Positions 1 to 11,400 of a stretch of 64,000 bases of DNA are shown here, in pieces. Source of the stretch: Zygaena filipendulae (lineage: Eukaryota; Arthropoda; Insecta; Lepidoptera; Zygaenidae); assembly GCA_907165275.2 (NCBI GenBank), contig OU015653.1, forward strand, positions 2,696,001-2,760,000, written 5' to 3'. Under the pieces are notes generated by a model, which worked only from the letters and a program-made list of their open reading frames with translations, was not told the origin of the DNA and ran no database searches. Position numbers and translations under genes: made by a program. Numbering within the stretch: position 1 is the first letter of the stretch; each line of letters opens with the position of its first letter.

Positions 1-439
1 ACCTATATACCTACTGCCAAAGACATTGGAAATGCTGACGCTAATTTGCAGTCACACAAAATATTTTCAATTAACTTTTTGACATAATGGGGATGTGGAC
101 TACTTTTGAAAATCACAATTTTAATTAGTCCGTCAGTTAGAAAATAAAAAAACAATAGACACGTATTTTTTGCTTTTTCAAATAAATTAAAATATACAGA
201 GATAAAGAGCATTAAAGTTTAGGGTGATGTCACTAACCGCTAAAACCGCCATACAAACTGTCAGAATAGTGACGTCACGCGAAATTTCAACTCCATATAT
301 CACCGTTATTTTTTGATTACGTAAAAAAAGAAAAAATACGTGTCCAATATTTTTTAATAATCTACAGACGGACTAAAAAATAAAAATTAGTCAACATGCC
401 CATTGTACTTACTGTAGCGAGTTGTTTTTTTACTTTCAG
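1..439 (+). other. intron of the acyltransferase gene (5' side cut by window edge)
   Basis: This stretch precedes the first visible exon and shows no exon of its own. Most of it (86-404) is a fold-back MITE. A polypyrimidine tract and CAG end at 439 and form the acceptor of the 440 exon. Confidence 0.6.
86..404 (-). mobile_element. M1 fold-back MITE, copy 1
   Basis: The element runs from AATGGGGATGTGGACTAC to its inverted end GTCAACATGCCCATT. Its inner arms hold AGTCCGTC and ACACGTATTTTTT motifs in opposite orientation. The core has one intact GTGACGTCAC and one decayed site (GTGATGTCAC). It sits in an intron of the acyltransferase gene. Strand is arbitrary: '-' marks copies starting with the GGGATGT(G/T)GACTAC end. 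Confidence 0.85.
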
Positions 440-3400
440 TGCATGTTCCAGTCTTGGTATCTTGCGGTGGACACACAACTGTTCTTTGTAGCGCCGATAT
501 TCATTTACAGCCTGTGGAAATGGCGAAGAGTTGGTCTTCTCCTGCTGTTTATAAGCACAATGATCTCACTGATAGTTCCATCAGTTATAACTTATGAACG
601 AAGTTTGGATCCTACTCTTCTAGTTTATGCTGAGTAAGTTTACTTACATAATATTCTATACTATGTAATATTATAAAGCTGAAGAGTTTGTTAGCTTTAA
701 AGCTCTAATCTCAAGAAATACTGATCCGATTTGAAAAATTCTTTCAGTGTTAGATAGCCCATTTATTGAGGAAGACTATAGGCTATATATCATGACGCTA
801 GGACCAATTGGAGTGGAGCAGCAATAAAAAATGTTGGTAAACTGGTAAAAAATATCCCTTTTGAGAGCAATTCCATTGCGTATGCTGCGTTAACGATTAG
901 CTGTGGAATATATTTTAGTTAGTTTTTTCCTCAAATTCACACGGGTGAAACCACAAGGCATAGTTAGTTTTAATACGAATTAGAGTTTGTTTTTTACGCT
1001 TTTTAACCTAAACTACTCAACCAGTCATCATGAAATTTTGTATTCACACCGTCAGGGTAAAGAAAATGACGTAGGTTACTTTATACCCTGGAATACCTGA
1101 CGGAATCCGAAATAAACGAGAGGGACACTTCACTTTCAATCAGCGGTATTCAGGACAAAGAGAATTTAATCAATATGAGAAACTTAAGCTTCTGCCTATA
1201 GTATTTACATAGGTTCCTTTTTCTTTCAATGAATGCAAAAACTGAAATAATGTGGCCTTTCTCGAGCGAACTGTAGAAAGTGAAAGTGTAAGTTTGGATG
1301 TAGGTATGTTTATCTGGACCTGTCGAACTGATTCTAAAAAAAAATTGTCTAATAGAAAGCTTCATTACGCTTGAGTGCCGTGAGATAATTTTTAACCCGA
1401 ATCGATGAGTTTCCGAGGGAGTACCGAAGTTGACGAGGGTGAAACAGCTAGTTAGTTATCAATAAAATATTATCTAAAAAAAATATTTACAAGATCTAAT
1501 GGTAAATCAGCAACTAAAACGACGTTAGCTAATTTAAAAATTGTTTTTCTTATGTGCTTATTAACTTTTTTACAGGGAAGTCAGAGATTTGTCCACAAAT
1601 TATTATTTCAGTACAGCGTATATAAAGACACATATGAAGATGACGCCATATTTCATAGGATTATTAACGGGCTATGTTCTGCATAGGGTTCAAAAAGAAA
1701 AGTAAGTTGTGTTCTACCTTATAAAATAAGGCTTTGATATATTTTAATAGTGTTGTTTGAGACCAAACCATAAAATTACATAAACATTTCGAGAACTGGA
1801 TCAGTCATAGAACATCATTTGCTTCTCTACATTCTATATCTGTATATATCATCTACGTCGGTAGGTATATCAAAAGGTCACTGACTGACCGACTGAACAC
1901 AAAATTTCGAAAACTACTGGACTAAGGAAGTTAAAAGGCAGGTAGATATTTTATTAGGCGAAGCCGTCAGCTAAGCATGAATTTCAATAGAGTTTCCGCG
2001 GTAACTCCGGAATGAATGCGGGTGAAACCCCAGGAAACAGCTACACATAACTAACTAGCAGTAATGAGTCAGCCGACGATGTCCATTTCTGGACTAAGTA
2101 AAGGTTCGAACCTGCGACACATGGTGTAGCAGTTGGCTTTGCTAAACACTAGACTGACGATGCTACCGCATTTAAAATATTTATTATTTAAATTTTGTCC
2201 CTTTTATTAATTTCAGCCATCAGCTCTCTAAATTAGTAAAGTCTATCAGTTGGACCCTCAGTATTATCGTTGGGATTGTTATAGCTTTCTCAGTGAGTGT
2301 CTTCTATCAGGAGTGGTACCACTACAGCAGGCTCGGTGCAGCTGCTTACGTGTCTCTACATAAAATTGGATGGTGCTTAGTAAATAGTTGGTTGCTCATA
2401 GCATGCGCTACTGGAAATGGAGGCAAGTAATTTATTTCATTTTTTGTTAAGGGTTTTCATACCTCAATAAGAAAAAAAAAGGGACCCTTGTAGGATTACT
2501 TCTTTATCCGTCCGTCTGTCTTCTATCTATTTGTCGATGTCGATACCATTTTTCTCAGGAACGCGTAGAGGTATCAAGTTGATATTCGTACTTATTAAAT
2601 ATTAAGGTCTGCAATCCTTGGAGCTGTGGAAAAAACTTTAAATTCAATGCAATCAAAAGATATATTTCGACACACGCAAGGGTATCAAAAACTATGGGGT
2701 CATTTCCCGTTGACCTAGAATCATGAAATTTTCCGTCAGCAAAATTAAGTTTGTCCCTGAAAATTGTTTAAGTTAAACAAATTGTGCAAAATGCTGCACC
2801 TGTCTCGTTTGACATTGTTAGGTCTGTAATGTGGCGTCCTTTAACTGGCATGAAAATTGAACTCTTAGCTGTAATTTTTGACTTATCTCCTACAGTAAAG
2901 GTAAAATAAAAGGTATATTTTAATAAATAAATGATTGTTTCAGGTGTATTTCAGAAATTATTCTCATGGAAAATCCTGATGCCTATATCGAGGTTGACGT
3001 ATTGCGCGTATTTAGTGAATGGTATTATCGAATTGTTTTACACAGCGCAAATTCAACAGCCGATGCATTTCACACCCCTTAATTTGGTGGGTTTTATTAA
3101 ACTAACTCGAAATTATATTTAATTCCATGGTTACATCGGTTGGCATTGATTAATTTGTATTCTCGCCAGAACGGACCAAATCTTAACCAATATCATTATT
3201 GAGAATGTGAGTTTGTTTATTCGTTTGTTAAGCTTTCGAGTACTTAACCGATTGTGATGAAATTTCGCATACCTACACGTTGTAAGGGGGCCAAAAAAGA
3301 ATATAGGGTACCTTTATACAGAAAAAGGTCTGTTTCCAAGCCATAGATATCCATGAGAACCGATTTTTGGAATACAATATATTATTTTTGGATAGTTCTG

Positions 3401-4803
3401 AAGTTTTTTTTTTATATTACCGTGATTTTTCCTCATCGTCATGAGGTTATTATCATCCAGTACGTTCACTTCTTCACGCAGCTCTATCTCACAGATCTCA
3501 TTGAAGACCGCTCTTTCGTTACCTACATCAAGCTGGTCCCTATAATCTTCATCAAATCCTCGCTCCATCTTTCAGGAGGTGTACTGTTTTTGATTTGTTG
3601 ATTTTCGTCAGTGTTATAATTCCGTTATTTCGTTACAGGGAGCTACGGCGATATCCCACGTCGCCTTAACATTCCTTCTTGCCTTGATATTGTGTATTAC
3701 TTTCGAATCGCCAATACATGGCATCGAGAAGATAATGCTCAAAATATTTGGTAAGTTGATCAAGATTTTTAAATATCTACTTATTAGTTAGAAAAAAGCC
3801 TAGTTATTTCATTAAAATATAGATTTTCTTCATTTAATGTTATGATACACCATTATTATTATTAGGTTTTATAATTATCCATGTTTGAATGGATTCGTTG
3901 TCATTGAAAACGTCTATACAAGTACATATAATATAGATTAAAAATAAAACCTTATTTTAAAATTCCTTTTGTACTCGTAGTTGGTAGAAGTAGTTGGATA
4001 TTTGATATCACTGAACTGATTGAACTCAAACTTACCGGTTGGGTTTGTTAATAGAGAGGGAGGTTTGTGTTTTGTTAGGAGTTCCCAAAGGACTCCCAGT
4101 TTTTATGCGGGTGCAACCGGTGGGAATAGTTAGTTAATAAGAACTGACCATGCGTAATAAAAACTAATAATTATGTTTCAGAAACACCAAATAGGTACCT
4201 ACTTCTAGCACTAAACTTACAAACATACTTAGTAATGCAGACACTTAAGCTTCTAAAAGCTTACGGCCTCACTCAGAGTCGTTTCAATGATTACTTAATT
4301 TTTGGCCGTTTTGTTATTAAAACCTTTACTTAAATTAAGTAATCATTAAAACGACTCTGCGGCCGTTAAATTCCGTTTTAATTATGAATTTTCAAGGCGT
4401 GGTGTAACACTATTAGTGTTACTTACGGCCGCACTCAGAGTCGACTTTAATGATTACTTAGTTAAGTATAGATTTTTAAAACAAAACTGCCGCAATCAGA
4501 CAAGTTTAATAAATTAATGTTGATTGGCATTTAATGAGATGTTACCTAATTAGTTAAATGCCAATTAACATTAATTTATTCAACTTGTCTGATTGCGGCA
4601 GTTTTGTTTTAAAAATCTATACTTAACTAAGTAATCATTAAAGTCGACTCTGAGTGCGGCCGTTAGTGTTTAAAATGTAATTATTGATATTATACAATGA
4701 ATAACATTTAATATTTGCAGATCGTCGAGTTTTAAGCGACAATCTGAGGAATGCATCAAACGAGATGTCACGTGATACTAGTCAAAGTAGAATAGATTCA
4801 TAG
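440..4803 (+). CDS. NRF-6-like membrane acyltransferase (acyltransferase-3 family), 3' part
   Basis: Six exons join in frame: 440-633, 1576-1701, 2217-2422, 2944-3086, 3639-3750 and 4721-4803 (stop TAG). They give 287 residues. The first exon carries WYLAVDTQLFFVAP, and the fourth ISRLTYCAYLVNG; both are typical of the insect 'nose resistant to fluoxetine' (NRF-6) family of multi-pass acyltransferase-3 proteins. Hydrophobic segments recur about residues 10-55, 80-95, 115-135 and 225-255. A short polar Ser-rich tail (residues 262-287) ends the protein. Family members are integral membrane proteins thought to move acyl groups or lipids; the substrate here is unknown. The N-terminal signal, NRF domain and first membrane helices must lie upstream of the window. 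Introns are GT-AG except intron 3 (2423-2943), which has a GC donor. Introns hold MITEs, Lep1 remnants and fold-backs. Gene symbol is not certain. Confidence 0.87.
672..965 (+). repeat. degenerate dispersed repeat (intron 1)
   Basis: It shares ATAAAGCTGAAGAGTTTGTT, AGGCTATA and a degenerate TGAAACC...TAGTTAGT end with the copy at 32846-33275. It belongs to the broad Lep1/Helitron-like class. Confidence 0.6.
1000..1456 (+). repeat. Lep1-like remnants (intron 1)
   Basis: Decayed pieces include CATCATGAAATTTTGTATTC, a GTCAGG motif and a 3' end GGGTGAAACAGCTAGTTAGT near 1436-1456. The stretch holds no exon. Confidence 0.6.
1845..2048 (+). repeat. Lep1-like remnant (intron 2)
   Basis: It shows ATGCGGGTGAAACCCCAGGA and an ACAGCTAC end in place of ACAGCTAG. 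The rest of intron 2 is AT-rich without exons. Confidence 0.6.
2095..2172 (-). repeat. tRNA-derived SINE head, fragment
   Basis: On the minus strand a B box (GGTTCGAACC) follows an A-box-like stretch (GTCTAGTGTTTAGC) at tRNA spacing. No cloverleaf closes, so it is a SINE fragment and not a tRNA gene. Confidence 0.55.
2421..2428 (+). other. non-canonical GC splice donor
   Basis: The exon ends at 2422 with AG|GCAAGT, the classic consensus of GC-AG introns. Using G|GC joins to 2944 in frame and restores the conserved GNGG...ISRLTYCAYL stretch. The nearby GT at 2427 would shift the frame. Confidence 0.85.
3198..3300 (+). repeat. Lep1-like 5' fragment (intron 4)
   Basis: It begins GAGAATGTGAGTTTGTTT and includes GATGAAATTTCGCATAC, both typical of the 5' half of the Lep1-like family. 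The 3' end is lost. Confidence 0.6.
4000..4135 (+). repeat. Lep1-like remnant (intron 5)
   Basis: It holds a decayed 5' half and a 3' end GCGGGTGCAACCGGTGGGAA followed by TAGTTAGT. Confidence 0.55.
4261..4369. mobile_element. fold-back MITE, short form (intron 5)
   Basis: ACGGCCTCACTCAGAGTCG at the left is repeated inverted as CGACTCTGCGGCCGT at the right. The inner arms also pair (ATGATTACTTAATT with AATTAAGTAATCAT). It is a shortened relative of the larger element just downstream. Confidence 0.85.
4425..4663. mobile_element. fold-back MITE, long form (intron 5)
   Basis: Arms of about 108 bases pair almost perfectly around a ~20-base centre. The tips are ACGGCCGCACTCAGAGTCGA and the inverse. 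TTAGTGTT occurs on both flanks (4413-4420, 4664-4671), but with five extra bases on the left, so a target duplication is uncertain. A partial relative lies at 54196-54273. Confidence 0.9.
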
Positions 4804-4850
4804 CATTAATATCGGTGGATACTATGTAAGTTAGAAATAAGTAGGCACAT

Positions 4851-4856
4851 AATAAA
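4851..4856 (+). terminator. poly(A) signal of the acyltransferase gene
   Basis: AATAAA lies 48 bases after the TAG stop in AT-rich sequence. Confidence 0.7.
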
Positions 4857-5046
4857 ATATTAATTAAAACATGTAACTGTGGTATTATAATTTATTAAGT
4901 GATTGTATTATTTTAATTATAGATAAGTAGTGTAAAGTGTAATAATTTTTCGATGAAATTGTTTAAATATATTTTTAATTAAATATTATACTTATATTAT
5001 TTTGATATAAAACTTTTTGTTTACATTTTGGATACAAGAGATATTA

Positions 5047-5238
5047 TCCTTACTAGTATTATAAATGCGAAAGTGAGTTTGTTTTATTACACTTTCATGC
5101 CTCAGCGGCTCAACAGATCATCATGAAATTTTGCATACACGTTGTCAGGGATACAGAGAAAGACATAGAGTACTTATATCCCGGAATTCCCGCGGGAACT
5201 CCGAAAATACCGCGGGTGAAACCGCGGGGAACAGTTAG
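5047..5238 (+). mobile_element. Lep1/Helitron-like element
   Basis: It begins A|TCCTTACTAGTATTATAAAT and ends GGGGAACAGTTAG|T. The insertion between A and T, a TC start, a CTRR-like end and a CCGCGG-loop-CCGCGG hairpin just before the end match Helitron termini. It carries no protein. Confidence 0.8.
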
Positions 5239-5777
5239 TATTAGATAAATATAGATAGTAGATACGTATATAATAGGTATGCATATACAAAAAGCAGCCG
5301 CGTAGCGTGGGAAATTGAAAATTGAGATTCTTGTGAAAACTAACCGTGGTAATAAGAAACCTCTTAAACAAAAAAAAAATATCTAAAGTAAATGGAGTAG
5401 TTGATGCAAAGTTTTTAAGAGGGCTCGGGCCATTACCTATTCGATGCTAGTCAAGTGAGAGCGAAGTTTAACACTATAGTTGATGTGGAGTTACATAAGT
5501 TCCTTGCCTCCACAGCTTACCTCTGTGCTCACAACAATCAATCAAAGTTACAGTCACGCTTCTTTGTAATTTTTATGCTAAATTAAGTTGAACGTGTTAA
5601 CATTGAAAATTGATACGATTATTAAAAAAATTAAACGAAATAACTCTATAAATAGGTACCTACTAATTTTCCAGTAAATATTTATTTTGTGTTAGAAACG
5701 TGCAGGCCTTAGAGAGTTCCCGCCATGGGATCGGCGAGTGCGTGATGATTCAAGTACAATTTAATAAAGCATCGTTA
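5239..5777. other. gene-free, AT-rich
   Basis: No exon, promoter or intact repeat is recognised. Confidence 0.5.
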
Positions 5778-5976
5778 TCCTACTGATATTATAAATGTGA
5801 AATTGTGGATGTTTGGATGTTTGTTATTCAATCACGCCATAACGGCTGAGCGGATTTGGATGAAATTTGGCATGCACGTGGTCAGGCATACAGAAAAGGA
5901 CATAGGGTACTTTTTATCCCGGAATTCCTGCGGTAACTCCGAAATTAACGCAGGTGAAACCGTGGGGCACAGCTAG
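5778..5976 (+). mobile_element. Lep1/Helitron-like element
   Basis: It begins A|TCCTACTGATATTATAAATG and ends GGGGCACAGCTAG|T. It is 199 bp, the same length as the copy at 29940-30138. Confidence 0.85.
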
Positions 5977-6655
5977 TAAATCATAAATATTGTAATAATA
6001 TTATGTGTTAAATTTCATCAAAATTCGTCAGCCGTTAAGTGTGTTTGGAAAACAAACATTCAATCAAAAAATCATTAAAACTTGACATTCATAATATGTA
6101 TAATAGGGTCTGTCGACCCCGCTCCAGGAAAGCGACGCCCAAAAACAGGCGTCTGTGTACTGCGCTCCTGGAACGCTATATCGGGTTTCAATCTTTATTT
6201 TAGGCGTGTAATGTGATAAACCTGTATCTTTCCTGCTTTTACTTGCACAAAGATGGAAAAAGAACAAGGATGGTAAATAGTTACACTTGTTCAAGTCTCT
6301 ATAAAGTGGAGTTTACAGGGGTGACTAAAGTCACACGATTTTTGCCGCCCGCCGAAAATCAACCGGCTAAATGGCAATTTGGCTAGGTCTTGTCTAGACA
6401 GCTTGAGGCGATTTGTGAAGCGACTTGCCGCAGTGCGAAATTCGACCCGTGTAAACCCCTCTTTACTCACCTACAACGATTACTAGACGTTTCAAAAATC
6501 GTCTCACTTTTTTGTTGTAAGACTTAAGTTATTATCATTATCGGTATCATTTGGACATTGTATGCCTGGCGCTATAGGCATTGTATGCTGGGTGTGGTTT
6601 TCATTAAGAGATTCATAAAGATAAAACTTGCTCAATTCATTTCCTAGAGAGATAT
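5977..6655. other. gene-free, repeat-derived
   Basis: A possible short inverted-repeat element (GTTTACAGGGGT near 6310, GTGTAAACCCCT near 6450) is the only structure seen. Confidence 0.4.
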
Positions 6656-6981
6656 TAGGCATGTTGACTAAAATTTTTTTAGTCCGTCTTGTAGATCAAT
6701 AAAAAAAATTGGACACGTATTTTTTCTTTTTTTACGTAATCAAAAAATGACAGCGATATACATTGAGTTGAAAGTTCGCGTGACGTCACTAACCGGTGCA
6801 GTTTGTATGGCGCTTATAGCGATTAGTGACGTCACGAACGTTTTAATGCGCTTTATCTTTGTATATTTTTATTTATTTGAAAAAGCAAAAAAAAATACGT
6901 GTCCATTATTTTTTTATTTTCTTACTGATGATACTTACTAGTTACAATTTTTAATTTTCAAAAGTCGTCAAAATCTCTATT
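6656..6981 (+). mobile_element. M1 fold-back MITE, copy 2
   Basis: It starts GGCATGTTGACTA and ends inverted at GTCGTCAAAATCTCTATT. Both core GTGACGTCAC sites are intact, flanking a short GTTTGTATGGCG segment. Confidence 0.85.
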
Positions 6982-9678
6982 GTGATATCAAAAATCAGGA
7001 AGTAGCAGACCAACGCAACGCAAACCAAAGCTGACTTTCGACACGTGCTTCACTGACAGGTGTTATATTATTATTTTTTATATACGTACGTACGTACTAA
7101 AACAAAAAATGCTAAAATACCATCAGCATAAAACTTACCTACATATAAAATTGCATATTTTATTAATTTCACAAAAACAAATAGGTAGTAACTTTTGTCA
7201 AAAGACAAGAAACTAACAAGAAATAGCAATGAACCGAAAGCGGCTTTAATAATTATTATTGCTCAGAGGAAAAGAAACGCACATCCGAAAGGCGTACCTA
7301 ATTGAAAAAAATGTACACGTATTTAACTCTTGACCTTCAACTTGGGAGGGTAAATAAATACAGTGGATAATGTAGGGAGAAATTACCGTCTTTGTGACAA
7401 ATACAATAGGTACCTATACCTACTTGTAATAAGCCATAAGAAAACAAGATTAAACACAAGAAAGACTAAAGGGTAACAATAACAAATTGCTCCTTATTAG
7501 TTATGTATTCTAAACGCGACGCACCCGTTTTTAGGTTTCGCTGAAAGTTATATTATAATAGGTACACAAGTCTGTATAAATAGATTGTACAAGTTTTCTC
7601 TTTGTGAAACTTCTAGCTGTTCCCAGTTAAGCGTATTCTATGCCGGGGTGCGCGGTGGTCAGCCTGCGCCCCCGCACTTGTCAACCAAAAAAACGCAATG
7701 AAATTTTAATATTTCATTTATTTAATTCTCAAATATCTGTAATCATTTTACTTCAGGCGCACAAATTTTTTGACTGACTGGTGATTTTGTCACGAGTGTG
7801 TTGAATAAATTGAAATGGGCATAATGACAAGGTATAAAAATAAAAATACTATTTAATTCATAATAAATTTTATAATTAATAATAAATTATAATCATTGCT
7901 TAGCTATAGATACTAAATTGTAATTCCACTACAAGAAGTCAATTTAATGAAAAATATAAATTACTACTAAAACATGAAACTCTTCTTTGTCACTCGCAAA
8001 GAAAACGAAAACTTTATTTCACTCATAAAAGAACAATAATACAATATTGTGAAGTCTAAAACAAGTCGAATTTTGGTGGTGCATAATGCACATACCTACT
8101 ATGAAAACTTTATTTTATATTGAACACTGGAGGAATTAAAATCTTAATGGTTCAACCAGTTTTGAGAGGGAGATGGGGAGACAAAAAGAGAGAAAGAAAG
8201 AAAATTTAAATAATCCTTATAAATATAATATGCATTGGTAATAGTCGTAGGTTGTCACTGTCAACATTGACGCCGCAAGTAGAAGCAATCCGGTGAAACT
8301 GAAATAGATGGAATAGAATTGAATTTCATATTTTGAATTTCATAGATTACTAATAAAAATGTCCAAGGATGGGTAACAATAAAATTATTATAATCGTTAA
8401 CAATATAAATAGAAACAATAAAAATAGTAAAAATGTCATAAAAATGTAAAAATAGTGTAAAAAAAAATTTTTCTTTTATCATTTTATTATTATTATTATG
8501 TACACACAATAACAACTATACCCAGCCTGGAAGGAGCTGAGGTTGCTATAATATAAATATTAAAATGCATAACCGCCTTTACCAGCCACCATTCGAACTT
8601 GTGACTCTACATGGTTCTGAGTATATTGTATTACAAGGAAGAAAATACAATAATATTTTCACTTCTCATGTCCGTAGACATATATTATACAACGTGTTAT
8701 TGAATTCTCAAAACTAAAAAGTAGTTTGCTCAGAATCGACTTCCGAATCGATCGCACTATGTTTTAATATAGGTTACATTTTTCATTTTTACTAGCTCAT
8801 ATCTCATTGATTTTTATTTATTTATAAATTTATTTATTGCACATCCATTAAGTAACAAAAGGTGTTAAGATAGTTAGTAAACAGTTCTTTATTTGGCGCG
8901 TACGCCGCCCGTTAGGAAAAAATCGAATCGGTCATTGACTGATATAGGTGCGGGCGTAGAGCTTGAAATTTTGTAGGTAGATCACCTCCAAACAAATGTT
9001 GAATAGCTTTTAAAGTATACATTTTTTCGACATAATTTATATTTTAAGATAAGATAAGATAAGATATATAGTTTATATTTTAACCATATTATTGTTTATT
9101 TTTTAAATGGGGTGTATCAGGTTTTGGGTTAATTCATTAACACGTTGTATTTGTAGGTGGTTGCAATCTTGATGACAAGCTATCAGTTGCCATCTTGCAA
9201 TGGGCAATATTTAGTGAATAAAGTTTTTGAAATATATAATCTTAACTTAGTGATGCAAACCTAGTATAATGGGAGTTGCACGTTTCAGACGATTGTTGGC
9301 AGTTAACGGCTCGACTGAAACAAATCGAGAAAAACAGAGTTATACAGACCAGTAATAAACAAATTAATAATTGTAACTATTACACTCTCCGTCCCCCACC
9401 AAATTTGTGCCCCCCCCCCACACCCTTAAAAAAACTGATTTTGTGTGCATCTTTATGTCTAAGTGAGATATTATTATTCATATTTCTTTCAACACTTTCT
9501 CTACTATCTTGACTATTGACCGGACTAAAATGATACTAATACATACTGATTTCGCCCCAAAAATATTATAACGAATTTGAATAAAGCCATTAGCATAGTT
9601 TTTTGTTCTCCATCCAAAAAATCACTACAACTAATTTGATATTCAGGCACCGAATCATTCGTGTCACTTCCGTTCAGT
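6982..9678. other. 2.7-kb gene-free stretch
   Basis: AT-rich with no gene. It holds an (AAAT)n-type LINE tail remnant on the minus strand near 8815-8880, a GC-rich patch near 7640-7675 next to AGCTGTTCCC, and a short C-run near 9410. Confidence 0.45.
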
Positions 9679-9836
9679 GTGACCAGATTTAGCAGAATTA
9701 TGTGATTACGGCAGAGTTTTATCGGGTTTTAAACCTAATTGCAACAAAACGCAGCGACAAATTGCCAGTCAGATTGCACTGTGAGTAGGAGCTTTAATTC
9801 TGCTATAATCGCATAATTCTGCTAAATCTGGTAACA
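9679..9836. repeat. imperfect inverted repeat (fold-back)
   Basis: GACCAGATTTAGCAGAATTA (9681-9700) is repeated inverted at 9811-9832, and arms of ~38 bases pair with a few mismatches around an ~80-base centre. It is MITE-like. Confidence 0.8.
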
Positions 9837-10134
9837 ATGCTTCCGTTTGCCTGCTGAAATTCTAAAAAAGTCAATTTTGAGACCAGGCACTGTGTGCGTA
9901 TGTCCTGCATATTAGAAGAAAAAAAATTCTATCTAGTTTACGATACATATGGGACTAACCTGGTTTTACACGCTCGAGTTCCTTGGAGCGACTGTCTGAT
10001 AAAACTGAAACAATTGTCAATAGCAAATTTAAAGCGTGCTTAAAATAAGAGCTTCATGATAATAATAATCCACTTCACAACACACCTAGCTATCTACTTG
10101 AGTCCACACTAAGCTATTGAAATTATAGAACACT

Positions 10135-10345
10135 AACTGTGCCCCGCGGTTTCACTCGCGCAAGTTGCGGAATTCCCGCAGGAACTCCAAAGTAGCCTAA
10201 TGTATTCCTTATAACATCAGATAATTAGCACTGAAAGTCCCGTCAATATCGGTCCAACCGTTTCGGAGATTCACCCGCGTGAGTTTCGGAATTCCCGCAG
10301 GAACTCCAAACTTCTTTTATATAAACCTTGTCTTGACAATAACGA
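10135..10345 (-). mobile_element. Lep1-like element, minus strand, with a partial repeat
   Basis: It opens with GTGCCCCGCGGTTTCACTCG and contains two GAATTCCCGCAGGAACTCC blocks, so a second partial copy is joined to the first. Confidence 0.7.
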
Positions 10346-11212
10346 ACACAAAAAAAAAAATTATCCAATTTGGTGCAGTCGTTTGGAAGTTATGCGCTTA
10401 GCAACACATTTGGCGATTCATTTTTGTTATATAGATAATATTTGGGATATCAGTAAAGAACTTTTTGGGAAAATACGAGTATGAGCATTTGTTCATAAAC
10501 GTGGTGAACCTACATCGTCTACATTATTTCTCTAGTTAATATATTCCTTTTTTTATGATATTCACTTATGTATGAGCCACAACAGTGACCTTACATGGGG
10601 TGTGGGGTGTTAGAAAAAGATGCAACACCGGAAGTTTCACAAGCTATGACCGATGACGACGTGATACATAGTTAAACAGTGGTTTGTCTGCTTGTTTAAA
10701 TGCTTATCCCGAAATATCTTGGGCAATCCATTTAAAATTTTAAAATAAGTACTTTTTAATATAGTATCCAAAGAGATCATTTTTCAAAATTTAACGCGAG
10801 TTCAATTCCTGAGCTTTTGTTGTTTGTGTGTACAGAGATGAATCAAAATTGAAAGAGGTAGTCTAGTTTTCTACAGTTAATATTATAATTTTATGTACCG
10901 TTTTACTACACTTATGTATGTAAAGGTTGAAGATTTACGTAACGCAGATGTGTGCAGATATTAAACAATAGAATGCTTTAAAAATAAATCGGTTATTAAG
11001 GTAAATTGGGTACTTAGGTTAACCACGGTGCATGTACAGTTGTACACACTACATTGGTGTTGTATTTACGTTTGATACATTTCTCTTTGTTACGTCAACA
11101 TTTTTACGTAAAAAAGACAGGTAGAGAAATAAACTTGACAGCACTTTTAACCTACTTTAACGAAGGAATCCCAATTAAACGGCTAGTAAAGTACATTTAA
11201 CATTAAACTTAC
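10346..11212 (-). other. putative intron of CRP-D
   Basis: Lies downstream of the CRP-D signal exon on the minus strand. I searched the minus strand from here back to about 5.4 kb by eye for an exon with the C-x4-C-x3-C...C-x-C pattern and found none. Confidence 0.4.
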
Positions 11213-11279
11213 CCAAAGTTCCGTGAGCAATAGCTATGTAAGATACAATCAAAGCGAATACAAGGAAATATGCCTTCAT
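11213..11279 (-). CDS. CRP-D signal-peptide exon (orphan first exon of a cysteine-rich peptide gene)
   Basis: On the minus strand an ATG at 11279 opens 22 codons, ending in HGTL plus one base before a GTAAGT donor at 11212. The exon is 67 nt, exactly the length and phase of the CRP-A first exon. It encodes a short polar start (MKAYF) and a hydrophobic stretch ending AIAHG, a typical secretory signal. TTCAAA directly precedes the ATG, as in CRP-A and CRP-B. A TATA box lies 80 bases upstream. The second exon with the cysteines was not found: it may be diverged, displaced by transposons or lost, in which case this is a pseudogene. Family assignment rests on architecture alone. Confidence 0.6.
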
Positions 11280-11358
11280 TTTGAATAACCTCCAAATAAC
11301 TTGAATGAAACAGTGCCTAATAAATATCAAACTACGACTAGTCACAATACCTTGTTGA

Positions 11359-11367
11359 CTTATATAC
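11359..11367 (-). promoter_or_regulatory. TATA box of CRP-D
   Basis: GTATATAAG on the minus strand lies about 80 bases before the ATG, at the same relative position as in CRP-A, -B and -C. Confidence 0.65.
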
Positions 11368-11400
11368 CGTGTTCGTTCTGTTGATATAAGGAAAATGATC

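Noticed and set aside
6064..6294. 76-codon minus-strand ORF
   Set aside because: No domain or splice context; probably repeat-derived sequence.
8261..8290. Second exon of CRP-D
   Set aside because: On the minus strand an acceptor-like TTTCAG leads to a short frame with only two cysteines six residues apart before a stop; the pattern does not fit.
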